A DNA stretch of 64,000 nt from Pseudomonas sp. SL4(2022) (GTDB taxonomy: Bacteria > Pseudomonadota > Gammaproteobacteria > Pseudomonadales > Pseudomonadaceae): assembly GCF_026625725.1 (NCBI RefSeq), contig NZ_CP113060.1, forward strand, positions 806,001 through 870,000. Reading direction: 5' to 3'. Positions 46,695 through 55,697 of this stretch are shown in pieces. How positions within the stretch are numbered: the stretch's first letter is position 1; each line of letters starts with the position of its first letter. The position numbers were made by a program, and so were the translations under genes. Under the pieces are notes generated by a model, which worked only from the letters and a program-made list of their open reading frames with translations, had not been told where the DNA came from and ran no database searches.

Positions 46695-48494
46695 CTAGCT
46701 CAGTTCATTGACCGCCCGCCAGGCCTGATCCACGGCCGCGTGCAGGTAAGCGTCCCAACCGGCATCGGAATTGGCGATGGCCACCGCGCCCAAGGGCTGA
46801 CGCGCCCGCTGCATAACCGCCGCACCACCGTCTGGACCATCGAACAAGGCGTTGCTGTAGTAGGAATAGCCATGCGGCCAGCGGTTGACCGTGATGGCCA
46901 GCACATCGCGCTGATGATCAAAACCACCGCCACCGAGCACACGCTGCAACTGGTCGCGCAGTTGCGCTTCGTAGTCGGCAAAGGTGCGGGTGTAGATCTG
47001 CATGCGCGCGGCCCGCGCCTGCGTGCGCAGGTCCGGGCCAACACCTGCCGCATGCGGCACATGCACCAGATGCAGGCACATGGGCTGATCGGGATCATTC
47101 GGCGCCTGATACCCACCCAGATCCACCGGGTAATCCAACTTCATCAGGCTGAAGGGCATGCCCGGTGCGTACACCTCCTGCATGCCCAACTCGGCCCAAC
47201 TCTGCCAATTACGAATCACCACATTGGCGTACACCATGGGCAGTTTGACGTTCTGCGCCAACGCCTGCGCCTGAGGGGCCGGCAGGTCGCGCAGAATGTA
47301 CGGGATAAGCATGTTGTAGCAGGCCAGCACCGACTGCCGGGCGCGCACCCGGTAAAGCTGCCCCGCTTGGCTGTAGCCGATGTCCACGCCGCCCTCACGG
47401 TTGCGCACACTGACGACGGTGCTCGACAGGCGCAGGCGCACGGCCTGCTCGGGGCGGTCCAAACGGCTGTAATCAAAGGCGGCCAGCACCACATCGTCCA
47501 TGCCCTGCCCGCCGGCCACCGCCGGGATCAGGTCACGCACCAGCAGGCGGGCGACACCGGCATTGCCATCGGGGAAGTGGTAGATGTACGGCTCTTCTTC
47601 GCTGTCATCCTCCTCCAGGCCCAGGCCGGCAAAGCCCGGATAGCCGGCAAAACGCGCGTAACTGGCCGGTAGAAAGTCGATGCGGTAACCGTATTCGTCG
47701 CAGGAACGCTGCTGAAAGTAGGCGATGGCCTTGTCCGAAAGACCGACATGGCGCTTGAGATAGGCGTGGTAACTCAAGCTGTCGAGGTAGGCCTCGCGCT
47801 CACCGAGCGGCAGCGCCTGCAGGTAATTCTGCTCACCCCCATACAGCGCCAGCAGGGCGGCGCGGTCGCTTTCAGGCAGCGGGAACTGGCCAATAAAACC
47901 GGCCCAGTCGGCGTCCGCATCCGGCTCGCCAACGACCAAACGGTCTTCGCCAAAGGTCTGCTGATCGAAAAACACCGCGCTGTCCAACTCGTCATACAGG
48001 CGATGCTGAAAAGCCTGATGAAAGCGCTCCAGCTTGATGCCCAGCGCCGCCAGCAAGCGCTGCACCTCGGCGCTGAAATTGGCCTTGGGCGAGTCCAACG
48101 ATTCGCTGCCGCCATAGCCCAGCAGTAAACGACCGTCCACACGAAACTCGTTGCGTTTGGCATGGCCGCCAAAGTCGTCATGATTATCCAGCAGCAGAAT
48201 GCGCGCCTGCGGGTGGCGTTCACGGTAAAACCAGGCCGCCGCCAAACCGCTAATACCAGCACCCACCACGACCAGGTCATAGTCTTCATGCTGGGGCAGG
48301 TGATCGGTGGCGAACACCTTGCGCTCCCAGCCCAGCTGATGCGCCACCTCAAAGCTGCCCACATGGCTGCCGCGCAAGCCCGTCAACGCCGGCGGATACA
48401 CGCGCGACTCAGCGCGCAGAAACCGCCACGGCACCAGACCGGCGGCAATCGTCAGCGCCGCCCCGTTGAGAAAGTCGCGTCGTTTAATGCTCAT
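46695..48494 (-). CDS. spdH: Tat-exported FAD oxidoreductase, spermidine dehydrogenase (SpdH)-like
   Basis: 599 aa. The N-terminus has the twin-arginine motif KRRDFLNG (4-11) and a hydrophobic stretch, so it is exported folded. The FAD dinucleotide motif VVVGAGISGLAAAWF is at 75-89. Further marks are LLDNHDDFGGHAKRNEF, LLGYGGSESLDSP and a C-terminal ANSDAGWDAYLHAAVDQAW. The layout fits P. aeruginosa SpdH, which cleaves spermidine or spermine to an aminoaldehyde plus a shorter amine. The polyamine-type binding protein upstream supports this. Substrate assignment is by family and context only. It starts 12 nt beyond a terminator-like hairpin. Confidence 0.72.
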   Translation of the reverse strand: MSIKRRDFLNGAALTIAAGLVPWRFLRAESRVYPPALTGLRGSHVGSFEVAHQLGWERKVFATDHLPQHEDYDLVVVGAGISGLAAAWFYRERHPQARILLLDNHDDFGGHAKRNEFRVDGRLLLGYGGSESLDSPKANFSAEVQRLLAALGIKLERFHQAFQHRLYDELDSAVFFDQQTFGEDRLVVGEPDADADWAGFIGQFPLPESDRAALLALYGGEQNYLQALPLGEREAYLDSLSYHAYLKRHVGLSDKAIAYFQQRSCDEYGYRIDFLPASYARFAGYPGFAGLGLEEDDSEEEPYIYHFPDGNAGVARLLVRDLIPAVAGGQGMDDVVLAAFDYSRLDRPEQAVRLRLSSTVVSVRNREGGVDIGYSQAGQLYRVRARQSVLACYNMLIPYILRDLPAPQAQALAQNVKLPMVYANVVIRNWQSWAELGMQEVYAPGMPFSLMKLDYPVDLGGYQAPNDPDQPMCLHLVHVPHAAGVGPDLRTQARAARMQIYTRTFADYEAQLRDQLQRVLGGGGFDHQRDVLAITVNRWPHGYSYYSNALFDGPDGGAAVMQRARQPLGAVAIANSDAGWDAYLHAAVDQAWRAVNELS

Positions 48495-48505
48495 CTGCGC
48501 CTCAC

Positions 48506-48524
48506 AAAAAAGCCCCGTACACGC
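48506..48524 (-). terminator. Terminator between the polyamine-binding-protein gene and spdH
   Basis: On the minus strand a bulged GC hairpin (CCCCGGCGT / ACGGGG) is followed by T6 at 48511-48506. It lies 39 nt after the binding-protein stop and only 11 nt before the spdH start codon. spdH expression would depend on read-through or a nearby promoter. Confidence 0.65.
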
Positions 48525-48562
48525 CGGGGAAAACGGCCTTTAATCACGCCTAGAACATCAGC

Positions 48563-49657
48563 TTAGTCGCTGTAGAGGCGACGCCAGTATTGGGTCATGA
48601 CGCGTACCGTTTTCGGCTCAATGGTGCCGGATATGTAGAAGCTCGCGATTTCCTCATCCTCAGGCGCATAGCGGCCATCTTTTATCGCACGCCCAACGGC
48701 CTGCGCCTCGCTCACCGCACTGGGGTAGCTGTTGTATTCAGACACCTGCGTGGCCACCGTGGGTTCAAGCAGGTAGTTGATCCACTGGTAGGCGGCTTCG
48801 GTATTTTTGGCATCTGCCGGAATGCCCATCATGGTGAACCAGATCGGTGTTTGCCCCCGCGGCGTGATGTAGCGGATCTGCATGTCCAACTGGTTTTCCC
48901 GGACGATGCGATTGATCACCCCGGCATCGCCACTCCAGGCCATGGCCACGCAGATATCACCACGGGTGATCTGATCGCGGTAGGTCGAGTTGATTTGCTT
49001 GATATGCGGCCAGACCTGTTGCAGCTGAGCAAAAGCGGCCTGGTAATCCTCAACCCTGTTGCTGTTCGGATCGCGCCCCAGGTAGGCCAGCACCATGGTG
49101 AAGACGTCTTGCGGCGAATCGAGAAACGACACCCCGCACTTGGCGAGTTGGCTCACCACCTGCGGGTCGAACAACAAGGCGTGGCTGCTGAGGTCGGCGT
49201 CTTTGCCCAGAATGGCCTGCACCTTCTCCACATTGATCAAGATGCCGTTGGTGCCCCAGATAAACGGCACGCCGTGGCGATTATCGGGATCGTGCATGTT
49301 CAGTTTTTCCAGCAACTGCGGGTCAAGGTGCACGCGGTTGGGAATCTTCGACCAATCCAGCGGCAGGTAGGCCCCGGCCTTGATCTGCTTGGTCATGTAC
49401 GACGATGACGGGTAGACCACGTCATAACCCGAATTACCGGTGAGCAATTTGCCCTCCAGGGCGTCATCACTGTCGAGAGTGTCGTACGTCAGGCGGGTGT
49501 CGAACTGCTGGGTAAAGTTGCGCTGCAGCTCGCTGGGGATCAGCTCGGACCAGTTGAGCACATTCAGCGCCTGCTCACCGGCCTGGGCTGACACCGCGTG
49601 CAGGCTACAGATCGCGATGAGGGCAAGGCCTTTTAAACGGCGAATTATTGTTTTCAT
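48563..49657 (-). CDS. Polyamine-type ABC substrate-binding protein (PotF/SpuD-like)
   Basis: 364 aa with a signal peptide (SLHAVSAQAGE, cut near residue 26). PotD/PotF family: LNVLNWSELIPSELQRNF, TLDSDDALEGKLLTG, YDVVYPSSSYM, VPFIWGTNGILIN and AMAWSGDAGVINRI, all placed as in putrescine/spermidine binding proteins. PotF normally has a Trp-Gly-Thr loop and acidic pocket residues, which are present. No permease or ATPase genes are in the window, so it is an orphan that may serve a distant transporter or deliver ligand to a sensor. Its leader can fold into a dyad that includes the ribosome-binding site. Confidence 0.85.
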   Translation of the reverse strand: MKTIIRRLKGLALIAICSLHAVSAQAGEQALNVLNWSELIPSELQRNFTQQFDTRLTYDTLDSDDALEGKLLTGNSGYDVVYPSSSYMTKQIKAGAYLPLDWSKIPNRVHLDPQLLEKLNMHDPDNRHGVPFIWGTNGILINVEKVQAILGKDADLSSHALLFDPQVVSQLAKCGVSFLDSPQDVFTMVLAYLGRDPNSNRVEDYQAAFAQLQQVWPHIKQINSTYRDQITRGDICVAMAWSGDAGVINRIVRENQLDMQIRYITPRGQTPIWFTMMGIPADAKNTEAAYQWINYLLEPTVATQVSEYNSYPSAVSEAQAVGRAIKDGRYAPEDEEIASFYISGTIEPKTVRVMTQYWRRLYSD

Positions 49658-49659
49658 GG

Positions 49660-49716
49660 GCGCTCTCGCAAACGGTCGTTAGGCACCACGTCAGTGGCAC
49701 CCCGACCATAGAGCGC
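49660..49716 (-). promoter_or_regulatory. Leader dyad covering the ribosome-binding site of the binding-protein gene
   Basis: GCGCTCT (49660-49666) pairs with AGAGCGC (49710-49716), and inner GGTCG pairs with CGACC. On the minus strand the 3' arm contains the AGAG Shine-Dalgarno, so the fold would mask it. Confidence 0.4.
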
Positions 49717-49766
49717 GAGCCCGCACGCAACAACATGCGATTAGGGCACCTGGCTATTAATAAAAC

Positions 49767-50654
49767 TTATACCGGCGTCGGATTGAGTTTGCTCAGCAGC
49801 CAGAGCCGGAATGCCTTGGCCTCGGGTTTGAGACCACCGGCAGGACTGAGCAGCAGATACCCCTCCAGCGGGACTTCATGGGGCAACGGCCGAATCAGGC
49901 GCCCACTGGCCAGTTCCTCGCTGACCAGCAAAGGGTTGGTCAGCGCCACACCGGCGCCGGCCAATGCCAGGTCAATCACCTGATCAGCACTGACATAGGA
50001 CATCTCACTGTTCAGGCGCACCTTGACGCCCTGCCGCTGCAACCACAGCCCCCACCAGTAGCCATCGTCCTCGTGCAACAAGGGCATGCGCAGGAGGTCG
50101 CCGGGCGTATTCAGTGGCCCGTGTGCGGCCAGAAAATCCGGCGAACACACCGGAAAGATCGGCGGTTGCAGCAACACCTCGCGTGGGCCGCTGAACTCCT
50201 CACCCTCGCCAAAGGCGATGCCTAAATCCGCGCGCTCGCTGCTGACCTCGCGAAAGGACGGATTAGGCTCCAGCGCGATACAGACGCCGGGATGCAACGC
50301 ACGAAACTCACCCAGATGATGGCGTAACCAGCGCCCGGCAAACCCCGGCACCACCAGCAGCCGCAGCCAACGCTGCTGTGCGCGGCTGGTCAGCTCATAG
50401 GTGGCATCGGCAATTTGCGTCAGGGCAGCGCTGATTTGTTCAAAGTAACGCCAGCCGTCTTCGGTCAGCAGCACACCGCGCGGCGTGCGCTGAAACAACG
50501 CCGTTTGCAGGCGATCCTCCAAGGTCTTCACATGCCGTCCGATGGCCGGCTGGGTGACGTGCAGCTCTTTGGCCGCGGCCACATAGCTGCCCAACCGGGC
50601 GGCTGCTTCAAAGGCCCGAACCGCGTTGAGTGGCGGCAATCGATTGGCGTTCAT
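49767..50654 (-). CDS. LysR-family regulator (GcvA type)
   Basis: 295 aa. N-terminal winged HTH: PLNAVRAFEAAARLGSYVAAA, then ELHVTQPAIGRHVKTLE. A C-terminal co-inducer domain has ADLGIAFGEGEEFSG and the LLHEDDGYWWGLWL substrate-pocket strand. The start is ATG 50654 with GAGGG upstream; a TTG at 50657 is in frame. It diverges from the FAD oxidoreductase-aldehyde dehydrogenase genes with a perfect 8-bp dyad between, so it likely controls them. Confidence 0.88.
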   Translation of the reverse strand: MNANRLPPLNAVRAFEAAARLGSYVAAAKELHVTQPAIGRHVKTLEDRLQTALFQRTPRGVLLTEDGWRYFEQISAALTQIADATYELTSRAQQRWLRLLVVPGFAGRWLRHHLGEFRALHPGVCIALEPNPSFREVSSERADLGIAFGEGEEFSGPREVLLQPPIFPVCSPDFLAAHGPLNTPGDLLRMPLLHEDDGYWWGLWLQRQGVKVRLNSEMSYVSADQVIDLALAGAGVALTNPLLVSEELASGRLIRPLPHEVPLEGYLLLSPAGGLKPEAKAFRLWLLSKLNPTPV

Positions 50655-50683
50655 CAAACCCTCAACTTGCTATTAGTTTTTTT

Positions 50684-50713
50684 AACAACCTAGCACAGAA
50701 AACGCAGGTTGTT
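50684..50713. promoter_or_regulatory. Dyad operator candidate between LysR and FAD oxidoreductase genes
   Basis: AACAACCT (50684-50691) and AGGTTGTT (50706-50713) are perfect inverse complements with a 14-nt spacer, at the midpoint of the 117-nt divergent region. Likely bound by the LysR protein. Not the classic T-N11-A spacing, so the assignment is tentative. Confidence 0.5.
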
Positions 50714-50771
50714 CGCCCCGCCGGGCTTACGCATGCTGGCCCCATGCAACCGCGCAGCAGCGAAGAACATC

Positions 50772-52118
50772 ATGAGCCAAGCCCTCTTTCATCCCAGTTT
50801 GTACGACCGCAACACCTATCATCCCAGCTACTGGGCGGCACACACCGATTTGCCGTCAGTCGGCCCACTGCCCGGGGACACCGAAGTGGAAGTGGCCATC
50901 ATCGGCGGTGGCTATACCGGGCTGTCCTGCGCCCTGCACCTACAGCGTGATCACGGCATCGCCAGCCTGGTGCTGGAAGCCGGTGCCATTGGCTGGGGGG
51001 CCAGCGGACGCAATGCCGGGTTCAATACCCTGCCGGCCTGCAAGCTGTCCGCGCTTGAGGTTTTTCAGCGCTGGCCAGAGGCCGAAGCACGGGCGTTTTT
51101 TGCCTCGCAACGGGAAGGCCAGGCACTGGTCTATGAATTGGCGGAACAAGAGGGATTTGACCTGCACGCCTGCGGCGCAGGCATCTATCAGGTGGCGCAT
51201 TCGCGCGGCGCACTGGCGGACCTGGAGGAGGAAGGCCATTGGCTGCGCAAGGCGGGCATCCCCTGCGAACGGTTAAGCCGCGAAGCCTTTGCAGAGGTCG
51301 GGCACGCAGGCCCGGATCAGTTCGGCGCGCTGTACATGCACGAAGGGGGTGGGATCAACCCGCTGGCGCTGACGGCGGGACTCGCCCAAGCAGCCCGCCG
51401 CCATGGTGCCCAGTTGTACAGCCACAGCCCCATGCAACACTGGCACAAGCAGGCCGGCTGGCATGTGCTGCACACCCCGCATGGCCGCGTGCGCGCACGG
51501 CAGGTGGTACTCGCCACCAATGGTTACCGCGACAGCCAGGAACCGCCCTCACTGGAACAACGCGTACTGCCGGCCATCTCCAACATCCTTGTCAGCGCAC
51601 CGCTGAGTGAGGCGCAGTGGCAGGCCATAGGCTTGAGCAGCCTCAGCCCCATGTCCGACACCCGCATGCTGGTGACCTATTACCGCCGCCTGCCGGACAA
51701 CCGCTTACTGCTGGGCGCACGCAGCGACACCTGGGGCGATCCACGGCACGACGCGCGCCTGCAGCAATTGCTGCTGCATCTGCTGGCAAAGAAATTCCCC
51801 GAGGCCGGTGCCATACCGATTGACTACTTCTGGCGCGGTTTGGTGTCACTGACCCGTAAGCGCGTGCCGAGTTGGGGCCGGGTGCCGGATGACCCCAGCG
51901 TGCTGTTCAACCTGGGCTGCTTCGGCTCGGGGGTCAACAGCATGCCCTGGCTGGGGCGCACGCTGGCCCGCGCGCTGGCCGGTTACCCGTTGAGTGCGCG
52001 CGAAGCCTGTGCGGTCTACCGTGAATTACCCGACCGACTGCCGCGCAGCCCCTGGCTGCAACGCAGCGGCCTGCAACTGGCTTATCTGCACTACGGCCTG
52101 CAAGACCGCCTGGCCTGA
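50772..52118 (+). CDS. FAD-dependent oxidoreductase (PuuB/PauB-like, DAO family)
   Basis: 448 aa. FAD motif VAIIGGGYTGLSCALHL (about 42-58), LVLEAGAIGWGASGRNAGF (the glycine-rich DAO motif), and the C-terminal LGCFGSGVNSMPWLG. It has the layout of gamma-glutamylputrescine oxidoreductase and sarcosine-type amine oxidases, which turn an amine into an aldehyde plus ammonia with O2 as acceptor. An N-terminal HPSLYDRNTYHPSYWAA block matches the PuuB group. The aldehyde dehydrogenase 23 nt downstream would take the product. Exact amine unknown. Confidence 0.83.
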   Translation: MSQALFHPSLYDRNTYHPSYWAAHTDLPSVGPLPGDTEVEVAIIGGGYTGLSCALHLQRDHGIASLVLEAGAIGWGASGRNAGFNTLPACKLSALEVFQRWPEAEARAFFASQREGQALVYELAEQEGFDLHACGAGIYQVAHSRGALADLEEEGHWLRKAGIPCERLSREAFAEVGHAGPDQFGALYMHEGGGINPLALTAGLAQAARRHGAQLYSHSPMQHWHKQAGWHVLHTPHGRVRARQVVLATNGYRDSQEPPSLEQRVLPAISNILVSAPLSEAQWQAIGLSSLSPMSDTRMLVTYYRRLPDNRLLLGARSDTWGDPRHDARLQQLLLHLLAKKFPEAGAIPIDYFWRGLVSLTRKRVPSWGRVPDDPSVLFNLGCFGSGVNSMPWLGRTLARALAGYPLSAREACAVYRELPDRLPRSPWLQRSGLQLAYLHYGLQDRLA

Positions 52119-52141
52119 CCCATCACATTCGAGAGAGTCCC

Positions 52142-53650
52142 ATGACCGCAACCGCTACCCTCATGCTTGAACGCTCCGCCCAGCACTTTGTCGATGGTCA
52201 GTACCTACCCGGCCACGGCGCCCGCGTAGCCATCATCGATCCGGCCACCGAGGCCGAAATCGGCTGCTATGCCGAAGCCACCGAGGCTGAAATGGATCAG
52301 GCCATCGCCTTGGCCAATCAGGCCCAAAAAGGCTGGTGGGCGCTCAGCGCATTGGAACGTGCCGACGCCCTGCACCGGGTCGCCGACCGCCTCGGCGAAC
52401 TCAGCGCCCAGGTGGGCGAATGCCTGACCCGCGAAATGGGCAAACCCTACCGCGAAGCGGAATGGGAAGCCGGCGCGTCGGCCTCGGCCTTCCGCTATTA
52501 CGCCGAACTGGCCCGTCAGGAACACGGCCGCGTGGCCGGCCCGGCCATCGCCGGCCAACTGCACATGACCCTCAAGGAGCCGCTGGGCACCGTGGTTTCC
52601 ATCGTGCCCTACAACTTCCCGGTGCTGCTGTTCGGCTGGCAGGCCGCCGCCGCATTGGCCGCCGGCAACGCCATCATCGTCAAACCGTCGGAGCTGACCT
52701 CGCTGACCCTGCTGCTGGTCATGCAGGCTTTCGATCATCTGCCGGCCGGGCTGGTGCAATGCCTGACCGGTAGGGCCAACGTCGGCCGCCATCTGGTGGC
52801 CCACCCGCACACCCATGCCGTGGCCTTCACCGGCAGCGTGCCGGCCGGTCAGGCGGTGGCGCAGAGCGCCGCGCTGCGCTTCAAACCGGTGCTGATCGAA
52901 GCCTCCGGCAACGACCCGTTCATCGTCATGCCCTCGTCGCCGGTGGAGATCGTCGCCCGTGGCGCCGCCTTCGCCGCCTTCCTCAATTGCGGCCAGGTGT
53001 GCACCTCGGCCGAGCGCTTCTATGTGCATGAAGATGTCTACGACCGCTTCGTCAGCGCCCTGGCGACCGAGGCCCGCATGCTGCGCATCGGCAATGGCCT
53101 GGAGTGCGTGGACATCGGCCCCATGGCGTCGGCCCGTGAGCGCGCGCGGGTAGAGAACATCGTCGCCCGCGCCGTGGAACAGGGCGCGCGCATCGTCTGC
53201 GGCGGCAAGCGCCCGGCAGACCGCGAGCAGGGCTGGTTCTTCGAACCCACCGTGCTGGAAGTCAGCCACAGCATGGACATCATGCACGGCGAGTGCTTCG
53301 GCCCACTGGCACCGGTGTGCAAGGTGCGCAGCCTGGACGAGGCCATCGCCCTGGCCAACGACTCCGAATTCGGCTTGGGTGCCAATATCTACACCGAGCG
53401 CCTTGCCGAAGCCATGCGCGCGGTGAACGAGATCGAGTCCGGCATCGTCTGGGTCAACACCCCGCTCAACGACAACGATTGCGTGCCCTTCGGCGGCCGC
53501 AAGATGACCGGCCAGGGCCGTGAACTGGGCATCGAGGGGCTGGAGCAATTCCGCCGCTCGAAGATGGTGATGATCGCCCCGCAGGCCATCGACGACCCGG
53601 AATGGTTCCCCTACCCCGATGACGAGGCCTTCCCGGCCACCCAGCAATAA
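52142..53650 (+). CDS. NAD(P)-dependent aldehyde dehydrogenase
   Basis: 502 aa. ALDH fold with catalytic Cys287 (NCGQVCTSAERF) and general base Glu253 (LIEASGND in place of the usual ELGGK). Other marks are PYNFPVLLFGWQAAAALAAGN, AFTGSVPAGQ and the C-terminal PFGGRKMTGQGRELG. Similar enzymes oxidise amino-aldehydes and semialdehydes. It follows the FAD oxidoreductase by 23 nt, supporting joint oxidation of an amine to an acid. The start ATG has GAGAGA upstream. Confidence 0.9.
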   Translation: MTATATLMLERSAQHFVDGQYLPGHGARVAIIDPATEAEIGCYAEATEAEMDQAIALANQAQKGWWALSALERADALHRVADRLGELSAQVGECLTREMGKPYREAEWEAGASASAFRYYAELARQEHGRVAGPAIAGQLHMTLKEPLGTVVSIVPYNFPVLLFGWQAAAALAAGNAIIVKPSELTSLTLLLVMQAFDHLPAGLVQCLTGRANVGRHLVAHPHTHAVAFTGSVPAGQAVAQSAALRFKPVLIEASGNDPFIVMPSSPVEIVARGAAFAAFLNCGQVCTSAERFYVHEDVYDRFVSALATEARMLRIGNGLECVDIGPMASARERARVENIVARAVEQGARIVCGGKRPADREQGWFFEPTVLEVSHSMDIMHGECFGPLAPVCKVRSLDEAIALANDSEFGLGANIYTERLAEAMRAVNEIESGIVWVNTPLNDNDCVPFGGRKMTGQGRELGIEGLEQFRRSKMVMIAPQAIDDPEWFPYPDDEAFPATQQ

Positions 53651-53684
53651 CCGCCCTCGCAGGTTCACACAGGAGCCCAAGCCG

Positions 53685-55049
53685 ATGAATCGTCGCACCC
53701 TGTTAAAAAGCGCCACCCTGGCGGCCGCCATGGCCGCTGTCAGCACCAGCCAAACGAGCCTGGGCGCGACGCGCAGCCCAAAGACCATCCTCGTTATCGG
53801 CGCGGGCATCGCCGGCCTGGCAGCGGCCAGTCAATTGGCGGGGCGCGGGCATCAGGTCACGGTACTGGAAGCCCGTACGCGCCTGGGCGGCCGCTTGTGG
53901 ACCAGCCAGGCCTGGGCTGATGCGCCCGTGGATCTGGGCGCCTCGTGGATTCACGAAATGGACGGCAACCCTCTGACTGCGCTCGCCGACGAAGCCGGCG
54001 CGCGCTTGATCACCACGTCCTATGACAGTGTCATCGACTACGACGTTAACGGTCGCCCGCTGAGCGCCGCACGGACCGCGCGCCTGGCCACCCTCAAGGA
54101 TGAATACCAATGGGCCATCGACCAGGGTCAACGTCACAGCATCGACCGCTCGCTGCGCAACACGATTGAGAGCGAGCTGGACTGGGCCTCACTCAGCAAC
54201 GCCGACCAGGAGTTGCTGGCGTTTATCACCAACAGCGCGGCCGAGCAGGAATACGCCGGCAGTCGCAACGACTTGTCGACCTACTGGTTTGACAGCCTGG
54301 GCGGCTACGATGGCGACGATGCCGTGTTCGCCGAGGGCTACCAGACGCTGATCAACTTCCTGGCACGCGGGCTGAAAATCCAACTCGGGCAGATTGTCAG
54401 TGCCATTGACTCCAGCACCGCGACGGTCAAGGTCAAAACCAACAGCGGTACCTTCAGTGCCGACCGGGTCATCGTCAGCGTTCCGTTGGGCGTGTTGAAG
54501 AAAGGCACGATCCGCTTCACGCCCGCCCTGCCCAGCAAAAAGACCACCGCCATTAACAAACTGGGCATGGGCCATTTCAACAAGTGCTACCTGCGCTTCC
54601 CCACCCAGTTCTGGCCGCAGCAAGACTGGCTGGAATACATCCCGCCGCTGTCTCAGCACGGCCAGTGGAGCCAATGGTTGAACCTCGGCCGCCTGACCGG
54701 CCAACCGGTGCTGCTGGGCTTTAACGCGGGCGACTTTGGCCGGCAGATCGAAGCCTGGAGCGATGCCCAGATCGTTGCCAGCGCCATGGCACGCCTCAGG
54801 CTGATCTTTGGTCAGCAGATTCCAGATCCGCTCGGTTTCCAGATCACCCGCTGGAGTCAGGACCCGTTCAGCTATGGCGCCTACTCGTTTAACAAACTGG
54901 GGGCCAACCCGGCGATGCGAGATGACCTGGCAGCCCCCGTCGGGAACCGACTGTTTTTTGCCGGCGAGGCCACGCACAAGAACATGTTTGCCACCGTGCA
55001 CGGTGCCTTACTCTCCGGCCGCCGAGCCGCCACGCAGGCGCAAGCCTGA
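53685..55049 (+). CDS. Tat-exported flavin monoamine oxidase
   Basis: 454 aa. An N-terminal twin-arginine NRRTLLKSA and hydrophobic segment to ~residue 27. FAD motif VIGAGIAGLAAA (37-48), then EARTRLGGRLWTS and DLGASWIHEMDGNPL. The C-terminal FAGEATHKNMFATVHGALLSG flavin-binding block is typical of polyamine/monoamine oxidases (FMS1, tryptophan/putrescine oxidase relatives). It would oxidise an amine outside the inner membrane and make H2O2. Ribosome-binding site AGGAG. It follows the aldehyde dehydrogenase by 34 nt. Confidence 0.88.
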   Translation: MNRRTLLKSATLAAAMAAVSTSQTSLGATRSPKTILVIGAGIAGLAAASQLAGRGHQVTVLEARTRLGGRLWTSQAWADAPVDLGASWIHEMDGNPLTALADEAGARLITTSYDSVIDYDVNGRPLSAARTARLATLKDEYQWAIDQGQRHSIDRSLRNTIESELDWASLSNADQELLAFITNSAAEQEYAGSRNDLSTYWFDSLGGYDGDDAVFAEGYQTLINFLARGLKIQLGQIVSAIDSSTATVKVKTNSGTFSADRVIVSVPLGVLKKGTIRFTPALPSKKTTAINKLGMGHFNKCYLRFPTQFWPQQDWLEYIPPLSQHGQWSQWLNLGRLTGQPVLLGFNAGDFGRQIEAWSDAQIVASAMARLRLIFGQQIPDPLGFQITRWSQDPFSYGAYSFNKLGANPAMRDDLAAPVGNRLFFAGEATHKNMFATVHGALLSGRRAATQAQA

Positions 55050-55057
55050 ACAAAGAC

Positions 55058-55088
55058 CGGCCTGTCATCTCAACGTGATGACAGGCCG
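55058..55088 (+). terminator. Hairpin after the amine oxidase gene
   Basis: Perfect 12-bp stem (55058-55069 with 55077-55088) and 7-nt loop, followed by TTAA only. It lies 8 nt past the stop and probably ends the amine-oxidation operon. Confidence 0.65.
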
Positions 55089-55142
55089 TTAACGACGTAA
55101 AGACTCGCCTAGACTTGCAGCACACCTTATTGGGAGAGGCTC

Positions 55143-55604
55143 ATGCCAAGGCCGTCACTGCGTCACATTGCCCACCTCAGCACTGTCCTCACGGCCGCCC
55201 TGGCGGCTTTTGGTCTGGTGATTGCGGTCTGGCAAATTCGTGCAGCTGAATCAAGCCAGCGCGAAGCCTCAGCCCGCGATGCCTACAAGGAATACCTCAA
55301 GCTGGCCATCGAAAAACCTGAACTGACCGACCTGCAACTGTCCAGCGCCATGGACCCAGCGGCGCGGAAAGTGGCCCAAGAAAACTTCTTCAGCTTTTAC
55401 TTATTCAGCGCCGAACAAATCTACGAAACATTCAGCACCGACTTAGGCTGGCAGCGCAGCCTGCAAACAGACCTGTGCGGGTTTCATCACGATCTCAATG
55501 ATCGCTTCGCCGACTGGCAATGGCATCAACATGAACCTGACTTTGCGCAGTTTGCCCAGGAAACCCTTGAGAACTGCCCAAAGGTAGCAATCGATAAAAA
55601 CTAA
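55143..55604 (+). CDS. Unknown small protein with one N-terminal membrane helix
   Basis: 153 aa that I do not recognise. Residues ~12-31 are hydrophobic (STVLTAALAAFGLVIAVW), followed by a charged QIRAAESSQREASARDAYKEYLK coiled-coil-like helix (in two parts of under 20). A mostly helical acidic domain follows, with FSFYLFSAEQIYETF and WQWHQHE. It looks membrane-anchored with the bulk on one side. It lies between the amine oxidase and the MBL hydrolase. The start has GGGAGAGG upstream. Confidence 0.6.
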   Translation: MPRPSLRHIAHLSTVLTAALAAFGLVIAVWQIRAAESSQREASARDAYKEYLKLAIEKPELTDLQLSSAMDPAARKVAQENFFSFYLFSAEQIYETFSTDLGWQRSLQTDLCGFHHDLNDRFADWQWHQHEPDFAQFAQETLENCPKVAIDKN

Positions 55605-55606
55605 TG

Positions 55607-55651
55607 GGGTTCACCACTGCACCTGCAACAAAACTTCAATAGCGTGAACCC
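55607..55651. repeat. Inverted repeat upstream of the MBL-fold gene
   Basis: GGGTTCAC (55607-55614) and GTGAACCC (55644-55651), perfect 8-bp arms with a 29-nt spacer. It starts 3 nt after the preceding stop. No T-run; operator or stem. Confidence 0.35.
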
Positions 55652-55697
55652 ACCTAACACGGCAATCTGCATGGATATCCACACAGCAAGAGCCACC

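Noticed and set aside
50741..50755. Possible -24/-12 promoter before the FAD oxidoreductase
   Set aside because: GG and GC are 6 nt apart, not 10, so it cannot be a sigma54 site.
52205..53809. 534-codon minus-strand ORF
   Set aside because: Antisense to the aldehyde dehydrogenase whose catalytic residues are intact; a GC-bias artefact.
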